Assembly (NCBI GenBank): GCA_910584745.1
Contig: CAJUDG010000016.1
Location: 1 to 64,000, forward strand
DNA from: an uncultured Eubacteriales bacterium
Lineage (GTDB): Bacteria > Bacillota > Clostridia > Oscillospirales > Acutalibacteraceae
Length of the DNA: 64,000 nucleotides
Direction: 5' to 3'
Shown: piece by piece, positions 1 to 7,906 of the stretch
How the letters are laid out: each line of letters opens with the position of its first letter
Position numbering within the stretch: the first letter of the stretch is position 1
Position numbers and translations under genes: made by a program
Notes under the pieces: model-generated
The model's database searches: none
Told to the model about the DNA's origin: nothing
Seen by the model: the letters and a program-made list of their open reading frames with translations, nothing else

Positions 1-1
1 C

Positions 2-145
2 TACTGCACAGTATTCCGTGATGAGCCCAACGCACCGGCCGTAGTCTGTTGGACGCTCCTTGTTGTCGATCAGGCGTTCATGCTGCAGGCGGTTGATGAT
101 TTCATCTTTGGGTACAGGAACCGAACCCTCACAACAACAGAATAG
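2..145 (+). CDS. Possible 3' end of an unidentified gene
   Basis: A plus-strand frame is open from the window edge to a TAG at 143-145. Two hairpins follow it, the second a good intrinsic terminator for this strand, so a plus-strand transcript probably ends here. The minus strand of the same stretch is also open towards the edge and its translation looks equally protein-like (it includes KDEIINRLQHERLIDNKERP). I cannot decide the coding strand from this fragment and I do not recognise either product. Confidence 0.2.
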   Translation, partial: YCTVFRDEPNAPAVVCWTLLVVDQAFMLQAVDDFIFGYRNRTLTTTE

Positions 146-154
146 TAGAGAAAC

Positions 155-189
155 GAGAGGGCCAGCGGAGATAATCTGCTGGCCCTCTT
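155..189. other. Perfect inverted repeat (hairpin)
   Basis: GAGGGCCAGC at 157-166 pairs with GCTGGCCCTC at 178-187 around an 11-nt loop, and flanking bases extend the stem slightly. No clear T-tract follows on the plus strand. The minus-strand side is followed by a T/C-rich stretch. It may be the first half of a tandem terminator with the hairpin at 205-252. Confidence 0.55.
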
Positions 190-204
190 GCCACAAAAAT
201 ACAT

Positions 205-252
205 AGCCGGTCGCTGGAGAGTAATTTTCAAAACAAGCGACCGGCTTTTTTT
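205..252 (+). terminator. Rho-independent terminator
   Basis: AGCCGGTCGCT (205-215) pairs perfectly with AGCGACCGGCT (236-246) around a 20-nt loop. A run of seven T follows at 246-252. The direction is plus, so it would end a transcript entering from the left edge. Confidence 0.75.
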
Positions 253-314
253 ATTTCAGGAAGGAGCTGAACCTATATAACCCTTGCTTCCCACACATAT
301 GGCGCGGGGTTTAA

Positions 315-356
315 AGAGAAAGGCGTACCGCTAAAAACAGTGGTACGCCTTTCTTT
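315..356. terminator. Bidirectional terminator
   Basis: GAAAGGCGTACC (318-329) pairs with GGTACGCCTTTC (342-353) around a 12-nt loop, with A-T pairs extending the base. It lies ten bases past the stop of the minus-strand GH2 gene and probably ends that transcript. The symmetric A/T flanks could also act on the plus strand. Confidence 0.7.
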
Positions 357-365
357 CAGTCCAAG

Positions 366-2720
366 TCACTCCTCTACAGTGATGACCGCCGAGCTCTCCT
401 GACCGCCGTCCCGGACTGTCACCACCATCCGGCCGGGCTTCCCGGCCCTTATAACGGCCATGGCCCTGCCGTAGTATGTGGTGCAGCTACCGGCGTCAAA
501 CCGCTCCTCTGTCCGCGGATTCGCGCTGCCGAAGGCCAGCAGCTCGCCGCCGTCCGCCGTGGCCGTGAGGATGCGGTCCGCTGCACATTCCCGCATACCG
601 TTGGTCCCGCGGAGGGTCACCGGCACGAACAGGGTCTCTCCACGCCGCACCGTCACGCATTCCGGCTCGATGCAGGGCTTTGCCCGGCCCACAGAGGAGA
701 ACAGCTGGCTCCGGCCGGTCTCCCGACCGTCTCTGTCATAGGCCACGGCGGTGAGTTCCCCGGGGAAGTATTTGGCGTGGAAGGCCGCCGCGCCGTTCTT
801 CACCCGCTTTTTGCCAAGGGACTTGCCGTTCAGCAGCAGCTTTACGGTCGCGCTCTGCGAGAACACCTCGATGACAGCGGGGTATCCGTCGCAGCCCTGC
901 CAGCTCCAGCTGGGGATGGCGTTGGTCCCCCGCCAGACGGACTTTATGAGCTTGTCGCCCCTATGGTTTGCCGGTCGCACGCATATAACAGGCTTATCCA
1001 AAAGCCCCCAGGCCGCCCGGGCAAGGTACAGCTCGCCGTTGGGGTCCCCCAGAATGTCCAGCGCCCCGCAGTCCGCCAGCAGCCAGGGATAGGGCTTGTC
1101 AAAGGCCTTGGCGTCCTCGGTATAGGCCCAGGCCCCTATGCCGGTCTCTCCAAGATAGTCCCAGGCCACCCACATGAAGTCCCCTATCAGGTAGGGCAGC
1201 TCCTTCACCAGCTGCCAGTTCTTCCAGATATCCTGGGGGAAGGTCTCGCTGCCGGCTATGACCCGCTCCGGGTGCTTTGTCCCATCCATTCTATACCGCC
1301 CCGAGGCATAGTTGTAGCCCGCCACGTCCAGTGTGTCCAGCACGGGGCTTGTGGCCCGGTCGGCCTTGTCGGAATTCGCCGCCCGGTTCATGCCGGTGCC
1401 CATGACGGAGGTCATCAGGTTGAACATGGTGCTGTTCATGCCGCCGTTCTCGTTCACCGACTCGTCGGCGCGGCCTCCCTCCTCCTTGTAGAGGGGCTTT
1501 CCCATGGCATAGCTTGTAAGGATGGAGAGGTTGATGCCCGCCGTTACCGCTCTGGAACCGTCCAGCTCATGGAGCCTTTCCACCAGCTCCTTTGCAAGCT
1601 CCACCCCCCGCTCCTCGGCGGGCTCGCTGACCTCGTTGCCGATGGAGTACATGATGACGCTGGGGTGGTTATAATCCTTTCGCACCATGGACTCAAGGTC
1701 CTGCCCATAGCTACGCTCGAAATCGTCCGCGTAGTCGTACCGGTTCTTATGCTTATACCACATGTCCCAGGTCTCGTCCATGACGTACACGCCGTACCTG
1801 TCGCAGGCTCTGAGCAGCCCCTCCGAGGCCGGGTTATGGGCCGAGCGCAGGGCGTTGAAGCCCGCCTCCTTCAAAAGCCTCACCCTGCGGCTGTCGGCCT
1901 CCTCCGGCGATGCCGCGCCCAGAAGGCCGTTGTCGTGGTGTATGCACCCGCCACGCAGCAGGGTCTCCCTGCCGTTGATAAAGAGCCCCCTTGTGCTCCA
2001 CTCCACCTTTCGGATGCCAAAAAGGGTCTCCGCCGTGTCAGCTTCTTCGCCCCCGGCGGAAAGCGTGGCCCGGCAGGCATAGAGCTTCGGCGTTTCCTCG
2101 CTCCAAAGCTCCGCCCCCGGCAGCTCTATCTCAGCATCCCTGCCGGCAGCCCTCGCGATGACCTCTGTGCCGTCCAGTATCTCTACCAGCACTTCCCCGC
2201 CTGTGGCGGCGGTCTGCACCCGGATCCTGGGCGGGTCGATATCCAGGGTGCTCACCCGAAGTCCCTGGTGCTCTATATGCTCCCCGGGCCCGACTATCAG
2301 CTCCACCGGCCGATAGATGCCGCTGCCGCTGTACCAGCGGGAGTTGGGCAGCCGGCTGTTGTCCACCTTTACCTCCAGGGTATTGTCCTGCCCCGGCAGC
2401 AGCCTGCCCGTAAGCTCCACGTCGAAAGCCGAATAGCCGTACGCGTGGGAGCTCAGGACCTCCCCGTTAAGGCTTACCGTGCAGTTTCTGTACACTCCCC
2501 CGAAATGCAGCAGCACCGTCTTATCTTGCCAGTCGGCCGGGCAGTAAAAGGTCTTCCGGTACAGGTATTCCCCGCCTGGGAAAAACGCGTTTCCGGAGCC
2601 GCCCGGAGCTTTCGGGTCCCTTGTCTCGTGTATCATGGCGTCATGGGGCAGGGTCACCTGCCTGGGCTCGCCGCCGGGCTTTGAGAACAGCCAGTTTTCG
2701 TTAAAGGATTGGGCCTTCAT
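366..2720 (-). CDS. Glycoside hydrolase family 2 (beta-galactosidase type)
   Basis: A retaining exo-glycosidase of family GH2, probably a cytoplasmic beta-galactosidase or related enzyme acting on imported oligosaccharides. The 784-residue product has the family order: a sugar-binding jelly-roll domain (about 1-145), an Ig-like domain (about 150-240), a TIM barrel (about 245-570) and C-terminal beta domains. The predicted acid/base is Glu363 in SIGNEVSE and the nucleophile Glu492 in AGSETFPQD. No signal peptide is seen. A ribosome site (AAAAGGAG) sits just upstream of the ATG. It is not in an operon with carbohydrate transport genes here, and the exact sugar specificity cannot be read from sequence; beta-glucuronidase or another GH2 activity remains possible. 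Confidence 0.88.
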   Translation of the reverse strand: MKAQSFNENWLFSKPGGEPRQVTLPHDAMIHETRDPKAPGGSGNAFFPGGEYLYRKTFYCPADWQDKTVLLHFGGVYRNCTVSLNGEVLSSHAYGYSAFDVELTGRLLPGQDNTLEVKVDNSRLPNSRWYSGSGIYRPVELIVGPGEHIEHQGLRVSTLDIDPPRIRVQTAATGGEVLVEILDGTEVIARAAGRDAEIELPGAELWSEETPKLYACRATLSAGGEEADTAETLFGIRKVEWSTRGLFINGRETLLRGGCIHHDNGLLGAASPEEADSRRVRLLKEAGFNALRSAHNPASEGLLRACDRYGVYVMDETWDMWYKHKNRYDYADDFERSYGQDLESMVRKDYNHPSVIMYSIGNEVSEPAEERGVELAKELVERLHELDGSRAVTAGINLSILTSYAMGKPLYKEEGGRADESVNENGGMNSTMFNLMTSVMGTGMNRAANSDKADRATSPVLDTLDVAGYNYASGRYRMDGTKHPERVIAGSETFPQDIWKNWQLVKELPYLIGDFMWVAWDYLGETGIGAWAYTEDAKAFDKPYPWLLADCGALDILGDPNGELYLARAAWGLLDKPVICVRPANHRGDKLIKSVWRGTNAIPSWSWQGCDGYPAVIEVFSQSATVKLLLNGKSLGKKRVKNGAAAFHAKYFPGELTAVAYDRDGRETGRSQLFSSVGRAKPCIEPECVTVRRGETLFVPVTLRGTNGMRECAADRILTATADGGELLAFGSANPRTEERFDAGSCTTYYGRAMAVIRAGKPGRMVVTVRDGGQESSAVITVEE

Positions 2721-2796
2721 TTCGCACGCTCCTTTTGAGTGGATTTGTAAGGAAATATAATAGAACCGTGTTGACTATACCTCATGGAATAGAGAA

Positions 2797-2820
2797 AGGG
2801 CCCCCGAAGCGGGGGCCTTC
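2797..2820 (-). terminator. Terminator after the YjfB-like gene
   Basis: Read on the minus strand, GGCCCCCG and CGGGGGCC pair around a tight loop, followed by CTTTCTC. It lies immediately downstream of the small gene at 2825-2992. Confidence 0.6.
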
Positions 2821-2824
2821 TGCC

Positions 2825-2992
2825 TTAGGCGTAAACGTCGAAGGTATAGGGGCTTGGGGGCAGCATCCGCTCAAGCTCCTGCATGGCCAGCTCTTGGGCG
2901 TCGTCCATCGCCATGCGGGCAACGGCCATGGAGTAGTCCGCCGCCAGATTTACCGAGCTGTAAGAGCTGGCGGCCGCGCTTAAAGGATCCAT
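2825..2992 (-). CDS. YjfB-like small putative motility protein
   Basis: A 55-residue protein (MDPLSAAASSYSSV...). The Ser/Ala-rich start is followed by one amphipathic helix with SMAVARMAMDDAQELAMQEL and then a MLPPSP stretch. This resembles the YjfB-like 'putative motility protein' family of Firmicutes, which are short proteins of this layout with unknown molecular function. The gene has its own promoter (TTGCAT-N17-TAGAAT), a ribosome site (AAAGGGAG) and a terminator, so it is a single-gene unit. The family assignment rests on the helix pattern and the Met-Leu-Pro ending and should be tested with a profile search. Confidence 0.6.
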   Translation of the reverse strand: MDPLSAAASSYSSVNLAADYSMAVARMAMDDAQELAMQELERMLPPSPYTFDVYA

Positions 2993-3042
2993 AAGAACAC
3001 TCCCTTTTATACTGCGTTTTTACCGTGCTTTGCACTATATAG

Positions 3043-3071
3043 ATTCTATCACATTTTTATACTAAATGCAA
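3043..3071 (-). promoter_or_regulatory. Sigma-A-type promoter for the YjfB-like gene
   Basis: On the minus strand TTGCAT (3066-3071) and TAGAAT (3043-3048) are separated by 17 bases. The 5' leader would be about 45 nt. Confidence 0.65.
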
Positions 3072-3092
3072 GGCATAAATGCAGAGCATTTT

Positions 3093-3848
3093 CTACAAGG
3101 CGCTGAAAGCGGTAAATACCGCCATGAGCACCGGCTGATGCAGGAGATACACCAGAAGGCTGTGCCGGCCCAGGAAGGCCAGGGGCCTTATCCCGGGGCG
3201 AAGTTTGTCCATGACCCTCTGGCGCGAGCCTATAAGCCGCCATAAGAAGTACCCGCAGAGATACAGAAACACCCAGGGTATCACCGGGAAATAATCCGAG
3301 GACCAGAATCCCGGCCCGGGGAACCCCAGCACCGCCAGAAAGTCCCAGCTATAGAGCCAGCTGGGCAGAGAGCACAGCCTGAGCCCCTCAAAGCCGATAT
3401 AGCCCGCGGGCACCTCCCGGGTCAGAAGGAACATGAGCGCCGACAGCGCCAGCCCAAGGCCCGCCGGGAAGGGCGGCAGCCCCAGCCTGCTCCACAGGGC
3501 CCAGACGGCGCACTGTATCAGGGCGCTGAGCCCCAGAAGGTACAGCACCCCGAAGATTATCCGCTCTGAGGGCATGGCGATGGCCGTCACAACGGTCACC
3601 AGCACCCCCGCCCCAAGGACCGTCAGCCCGTGGCGCAGGGGATGCCGCGAGAGCCTGAAGCAGAACCCGGACAGCAGTATGAACCCCCAGCAGATGCCCT
3701 GCTGCCAGACATAGCCGATGGGGCCGGTATACCAGCCTATAGGCACACCCATAATATGCACCACATCATACAGCCCATGATAGGCTATCATATTGATAAG
3801 CAGCAGTCCCCTGACGGTGTCGAGAAGGTGGTATCTCTCCCGGCTCAA
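3093..3848 (-). CDS. DUF1624/HGSNAT-like membrane protein
   Basis: A 251-residue integral membrane protein with about seven hydrophobic segments. The N-terminus, RYHLLDTVRGLLLINMIAYH, carries the D-x-x-R-G-L motif typical of the heparan-alpha-glucosaminide N-acetyltransferase-like (DUF1624) and related acyltransferase families. These are multi-pass proteins thought to transfer acyl groups across or at the membrane; the substrate here is unknown. Its ATG overlaps the stop of the upstream dCMP deaminase-like gene by 4 bases, so the two are translationally coupled. Confidence 0.7.
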   Translation of the reverse strand: MSRERYHLLDTVRGLLLINMIAYHGLYDVVHIMGVPIGWYTGPIGYVWQQGICWGFILLSGFCFRLSRHPLRHGLTVLGAGVLVTVVTAIAMPSERIIFGVLYLLGLSALIQCAVWALWSRLGLPPFPAGLGLALSALMFLLTREVPAGYIGFEGLRLCSLPSWLYSWDFLAVLGFPGPGFWSSDYFPVIPWVFLYLCGYFLWRLIGSRQRVMDKLRPGIRPLAFLGRHSLLVYLLHQPVLMAVFTAFSAL

Positions 3849-4342
3849 TAGCCCAGCTCCCCTCTGAGGGACTCGTCGTCCTCTATCCAGGCATTTACGT
3901 CTATCACCCTATAGCTGTCCCTATCGTCCCGGACTATCACCCGGGCTATGCCGGCGTTTATCACCATGCGCTTGCACATGGAGCAGCAGACGGCGTTTTT
4001 TATGTAGCTGCCGTCAGAGACCTCCTTGCCGGTGAGATACAGGTCCGCGCCCATCATCTCCCCCCTGGAGGCGCTTATAATGGCGTTGGCCTCGGCGTGG
4101 ACCGAGCGGCAAAGCTCGTACCGCTGGCCTCGTGGTATTTCCAGCTTCTGCCTTAGGCAGTACCCCAGGTCAGAGCAGTTTACCCTGCCCCTGGGTGCGC
4201 CCACATAGCCGGTGGATATCACCTCGTCGTCCTTTACTATTACCGCCCCGTAGTGATGCCTAAGGCATGTGCACCGCTGGGAGACGGTCTCCGCCAGATC
4301 CAGGTAGTAATTCATCTTGTCCCGGCGCTCAAAGCTCCCCAT
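3845..4342 (-). CDS. dCMP deaminase-like cytidine/deoxycytidylate deaminase
   Basis: A 165-residue zinc deaminase of the ComEB/dCMP deaminase family, which converts dCMP to dUMP for thymidylate synthesis. The zinc site is visible as HAE (82-84) followed by CSMC (Cys120, Cys123). The chosen ATG lies 8 bases after GGGGGGAA; an internal ATG at residue 10 has a poorer ribosome site. It is first in a two-gene unit with the DUF1624-like gene and is driven by a promoter that overlaps the one for the divergent gene at 4463. Confidence 0.85.
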   Translation of the reverse strand: MGSFERRDKMNYYLDLAETVSQRCTCLRHHYGAVIVKDDEVISTGYVGAPRGRVNCSDLGYCLRQKLEIPRGQRYELCRSVHAEANAIISASRGEMMGADLYLTGKEVSDGSYIKNAVCCSMCKRMVINAGIARVIVRDDRDSYRVIDVNAWIEDDESLRGELGY

Positions 4343-4372
4343 ACTCTGTTCCCCCCAAAAGGTGTTTTTCTA

Positions 4373-4401
4373 ATTTTATCACATATAAGCGGGAAAGGCA
4401 A
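4373..4401 (-). promoter_or_regulatory. Promoter of the deaminase unit
   Basis: On the minus strand TTGCCT (4396-4401), 17 bases, then TAAAAT (4373-4378). Its -35 box is one base from the -35 box of the divergent promoter at 4403-4431, so the two cannot easily be occupied together. Confidence 0.65.
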
Positions 4402-4402
4402 C

Positions 4403-4431
4403 TTTACTTTTTCGCCGGAAAATGATAAAAT
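4403..4431 (+). promoter_or_regulatory. Promoter of the membrane protein-rsmA unit
   Basis: TTTACT (4403-4408), 17-base spacer, TAAAAT (4426-4431), about 30 bases before the start codon at 4463. Confidence 0.65.
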
Positions 4432-4462
4432 ATACCCAATAGGCTTTGAGGGGTGAGTATAT

Positions 4463-6568
4463 TTGTACGGCTCGTTCACAGGCGGCATGGCCGCCGTGGT
4501 TTTCCTATGCTTTTTCCAGTTCTGCGGCCTGTGCCTCTCGGCGGTGATATTCCCCCGGGAGACGGCGGGGCCCAGGGTCCTGCTTGGCAGCGTGCTTGGC
4601 AGCGTCTCCATGCAGTGGCTTCCGGCGCTTATGGCTTTTCCCCTGGGCTTCACCCTTACGGGGCATATAGCGGCGGCTGTGATAATTACGCTTATTGCCT
4701 GCGGGGCGCTCATATGGGCCAAAAGGTCCGGGCGGGCCGTATCCGTAAGCCTGAGGGACGTACCCGGCGCGTTCCTGCGGCACAAGTTCCTGTTCTTTGT
4801 GCTGGTCCTCTGGGCGGTGTATTGCATACTGGTCCCCCGCTCCTTCTACTGGCAGGACAATGTCATATACAGCAGCCAGGCCACCTACGGCGACATGTCC
4901 ATGCACCTGAGCTTTATCACAAGCCTTGCCCGCCAGGGGACCTTCCCCCCCAGCTACTCCCTGCTGCCCGGCACCCGGCTCAGCTATCCCTTCCTTTCGG
5001 ACAGCATATCCGCAAGCCTCTACCTTATGGGCGCACCCCTGCGCCTTGCGTACTGTCTGCCCATGCTTTTGGCGGGAGCCCAGGTGTTCTTCGGGGGCTG
5101 GCTGTTTTTAAGGACGCTTCTTGGCAGCGGTAAAAAGGCCGCTCTCGCCTTTACCTTTTTCTTTCTCAACTGCGGGCTGGGGCTCATATATTTCCTTGGC
5201 GGGGGAAAGGAGAATTTCTCCCGGATATTCTACGCCTATTACGAGAACCCCACCAACTACTCCGCGGAGAATATCCGCTGGGTCAACGTGATAGTGGACA
5301 TGATGCTGCCCCAGCGGGCCACCCTGTTCGGCTGGGCCCTGCTGTTCCCCACCCTATACCTGCTTACAAGGGCCGTGTTCCGCCATAAGCGCCGGTATTA
5401 TCTTATAGCCGGGCTCATGGCCGGGGCCCTGCCCATGATACACACCCACTCCTTTCTGGCCCTGGGGCTGGTCTGCGGGGCCTGGCTCACGGCCCGGCTC
5501 CTTCGGGACAACGGGCTTTCGGGCTTCGCTTTGAAGCTTGGCAAGGCGCTGATACCCATAGGGCTCATCGCCATGCTTATAATGCAGGCCGTTCTCTCCC
5601 CCGAGGACCGGAACAACTCTGACAGGCTTTTGGGGCTCTTTCTCTCGGTGTTTTCCCTATGGGCCGGGGCGCTTGTGCTGCTCCTTATGGGCTCTGCAAA
5701 AAGGCACAGGCTGAAGCACGTAATATTCACCTGGGGCCTGCTCCTGCTGAGCGCCCTGGCCTTCTCGCTGCCCCAGCTATTTACCTGGACCTTCCGGCAG
5801 GTGTCAAGCGGCGGCATGGTCCGGGGACATTTCGGCTGGGTCATCGGGGACGACAACTACCTGTGGTTCTATCTGAAAAACGTGGGATTTGTGTGGGTCT
5901 TCGCAATTATTGGCCTGCTTACGGCGGACAGAAAGCGCTTTGCCCGGTACTGCCCGCCGATGGCCATATGGTTCGTGGCGGAGTTCGTGGAGTTCCAGCC
6001 CAACGACTACGACAATAATAAGCTCCTTTATGTGGGCTTTCTGTTTCTCTGCTGCGCGGCGGCGGACTGTATCTGGGGCCTTTTGGAGCTGATACCAAGG
6101 AGAGCCGCCCAGTTTACGGCGGCGGCGCTGGTCTCCATAGCGCTGGCCGTACCCGCCGGGCTCACCATAGCCCGGGAGTTTGTGTCCCGCTATGAGCTCT
6201 ACGGCACCGGGGCCATGAACCTCGCCATGTTCATCGACGACCAGCTTCCTAAAGATGCGGTAATAATGACCGACCAGCGGCATAATAACGAGGCGGCGGC
6301 CCTTGCCGGCAGGAACATCGTCTGCGGCTCGCCCATCTACCTTTTCTATCATGGGCTCAACTACTACCAGCGGGAGTGGGACCTGCGGCCCATGTACGAG
6401 GAGCCGGGAAAGAATACGGAGCTTTTCAGGAGGTATGATGTGGACTACGTGCTCATAAGCGATTTTGAGAGACATTCATACGAGGTGGACGCGGCCTGGT
6501 TCGACGAGAACTTCCCCAAGGAGTTCGACGACGGCGGGCGCGTGCTGTACCGCGTTGAACTGGACTGA
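4463..6568 (+). CDS. Large polytopic membrane protein, GT-C-like
   Basis: A 701-residue protein with roughly a dozen or more hydrophobic helices and a C-terminal soluble tail (about 590-701) holding DAVIMTDQRHNNEAAALAGR. The layout, with many helices, a large loop near the N-terminus (QDNVIYSSQATYGDMSMHLS) and a terminal soluble domain, resembles GT-C fold lipid-sugar glycosyltransferases and YfhO-type proteins, but I see no diagnostic motif, so function is unassigned. The start is TTG, placed after GAGGGGTGAG at good spacing; no ATG fits. The next gene, rsmA, begins about 20 bases downstream. Confidence 0.6.
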   Translation: MYGSFTGGMAAVVFLCFFQFCGLCLSAVIFPRETAGPRVLLGSVLGSVSMQWLPALMAFPLGFTLTGHIAAAVIITLIACGALIWAKRSGRAVSVSLRDVPGAFLRHKFLFFVLVLWAVYCILVPRSFYWQDNVIYSSQATYGDMSMHLSFITSLARQGTFPPSYSLLPGTRLSYPFLSDSISASLYLMGAPLRLAYCLPMLLAGAQVFFGGWLFLRTLLGSGKKAALAFTFFFLNCGLGLIYFLGGGKENFSRIFYAYYENPTNYSAENIRWVNVIVDMMLPQRATLFGWALLFPTLYLLTRAVFRHKRRYYLIAGLMAGALPMIHTHSFLALGLVCGAWLTARLLRDNGLSGFALKLGKALIPIGLIAMLIMQAVLSPEDRNNSDRLLGLFLSVFSLWAGALVLLLMGSAKRHRLKHVIFTWGLLLLSALAFSLPQLFTWTFRQVSSGGMVRGHFGWVIGDDNYLWFYLKNVGFVWVFAIIGLLTADRKRFARYCPPMAIWFVAEFVEFQPNDYDNNKLLYVGFLFLCCAAADCIWGLLELIPRRAAQFTAAALVSIALAVPAGLTIAREFVSRYELYGTGAMNLAMFIDDQLPKDAVIMTDQRHNNEAAALAGRNIVCGSPIYLFYHGLNYYQREWDLRPMYEEPGKNTELFRRYDVDYVLISDFERHSYEVDAAWFDENFPKEFDDGGRVLYRVELD

Positions 6569-6589
6569 TCCATGAAAGGAGGAGAGCCC

Positions 6590-7474
6590 ATGCCCCTAAC
6601 CCTATCCGACCCCCGCGCCCTGCGGGAGCTTTTACAGCGCCACGGCCTGCACCTGTCAAAGGGCCTGGGCCAGAACTTCTTAATAAACCCCTCGGTCTGC
6701 CCGAGGATGGCGAGGGCTTGTGGGGCGGAGGACTGCGCCGGAGTTCTGGAGGTGGGCCCGGGGGTGGGGGTGCTCACCCGGGAGCTGTCCGCCGTGGCGA
6801 AGAAGGTGGTCTCCGTAGAGCTGGACCGCAGGCTGCTGCCGGTCCTGGAGGAGACCCTTTCCGACTGTCATAACGTGGAGATAGTCCATGGGGACATACT
6901 GAAGCTGGACCTTTCGGGGCTCATAGATGAGAAACTCGGCGGCGGACCAATATGCGTCTGCGCGAACCTGCCCTACTATATCACCTCGCCGGTGATAATG
7001 GCCCTGTTAGAAGGCGGACTGCCCATAAAGACCGTCATCGTCATGGTACAGAAGGAGGCGGCGCAGAGGCTATGCGCGCCGCCGGGTGTGCGGGAGTGCG
7101 GGGCCGTCAGCGTCAGCGTGCTCTACCGAAGCCGCCCCCAGGTGCTCTTCAGCGTGGGCCGGGGCAGCTTTATGCCCCCGCCCAACGTGGACTCGGCGGT
7201 GATACGCTTCGATATGCTGAAGGAGCCGCCGGTGAAGGTCCGGGACGAGGCCATACTTTTCAAGGTGGCCCGGGGCGCCTTCGCACAGCGGAGAAAGACA
7301 GCCGCCAACTCCCTTTCGGGGGCCCTGCGGCTGCCAAAGGGGCTCATAGAGCGGCGGCTGCTGGAGGCCGGCCTGCCAGAGAACGTCAGGGCCGAGCAGC
7401 TGACTCTTCCCCAGTTCAGGGCGCTGGCCGACGCCCTTTCAGACGATATTTACGGGGGTGAGATGGATGAGTGA
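6590..7474 (+). CDS. rsmA: 16S rRNA dimethyladenosine transferase RsmA (KsgA)
   Basis: A SAM-dependent enzyme that dimethylates two adjacent adenines near the 3' end of 16S rRNA during small-subunit maturation. About 294 residues, the usual length. Visible motifs are GLGQNFLIN (about 25-33), the SAM-binding LEVGPGVG (about 53-60) and the catalytic NLPYY (126-130). An upstream ATG at 6572 lies in the same frame, but the ribosome site AAGGAGGAG falls inside that extension, so the ATG at 6590 is the likely start. The last codons overlap the next small gene. Confidence 0.95.
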   Translation: MPLTLSDPRALRELLQRHGLHLSKGLGQNFLINPSVCPRMARACGAEDCAGVLEVGPGVGVLTRELSAVAKKVVSVELDRRLLPVLEETLSDCHNVEIVHGDILKLDLSGLIDEKLGGGPICVCANLPYYITSPVIMALLEGGLPIKTVIVMVQKEAAQRLCAPPGVRECGAVSVSVLYRSRPQVLFSVGRGSFMPPPNVDSAVIRFDMLKEPPVKVRDEAILFKVARGAFAQRRKTAANSLSGALRLPKGLIERRLLEAGLPENVRAEQLTLPQFRALADALSDDIYGGEMDE

Positions 7475-7649
7475 ACTTGAGCGAAAGCTGTACCGCTTCC
7501 TGCTGATAGCTGACGGCCTTGCCATACTGGTCAGCATGGTGGCGGGTCCCCTGCGGCACACCTCGATAGCTATCGGCTCCGCGGCCTCGGCGGCGCTGAT
7601 ATCCGTGTGCCTGGTGGTCTATGGGCTGCATTTTTGGCCTAGGCAGTGA
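7467..7649 (+). CDS. Small two-helix membrane protein
   Basis: About 60 residues (MSELERKLYRFLLIADGLAI...) with two hydrophobic segments separated by a short polar turn. The ATG at 7467 overlaps the end of rsmA (stop at 7472-7474) and follows GGGGGTGAG, so it is probably translated by coupling. I do not recognise the family. The strong terminator at 7684-7720 closes the transcript. Confidence 0.5.
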   Translation: MSELERKLYRFLLIADGLAILVSMVAGPLRHTSIAIGSAASAALISVCLVVYGLHFWPRQ

Positions 7650-7683
7650 TTTTCGCGGAAAATTGTTTAAATAGACATGAACA

Positions 7684-7720
7684 TTTTGCAATCTCCTAAG
7701 ATGGGATTGCAAAATTTTTT
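7684..7720 (+). terminator. Terminator of the rsmA unit
   Basis: TTTTGCAATC (7684-7693) pairs with GATTGCAAAA (7705-7714), then six T. Confidence 0.8.
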
Positions 7721-7857
7721 GGACCGCTTTGGGTTTTAAGCAGCCTGCTCCTCTCTCGGCTGTTAACCGTAAAGAATCGCATTTCCGGATGATTTAATTT
7801 AGCATACAAGACTTTTCAAGAAATCTCGCAAATCTAGCAATAATGGGGAGGTTTCTG

Positions 7858-7886
7858 TTGACTTTGGGCGGGAATACCAATATAAT
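7858..7886 (+). promoter_or_regulatory. Promoter of the accessory kinase-RhuM operon
   Basis: TTGACT (7858-7863), 17 bases, TATAAT (7881-7886), about 20 bases before the ATG at 7907. Nothing gene-like is visible between the terminator at 7720 and this promoter. Confidence 0.75.
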
Positions 7887-7906
7887 GGTAGCTGGTTATA
7901 GGGGGG

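Noticed and set aside
777..2684. 635-codon open frame opposite the GH2 gene
   Set aside because: The minus strand encodes a full GH2 enzyme with catalytic motifs; the plus frame is long only because high third-position GC removes stops.
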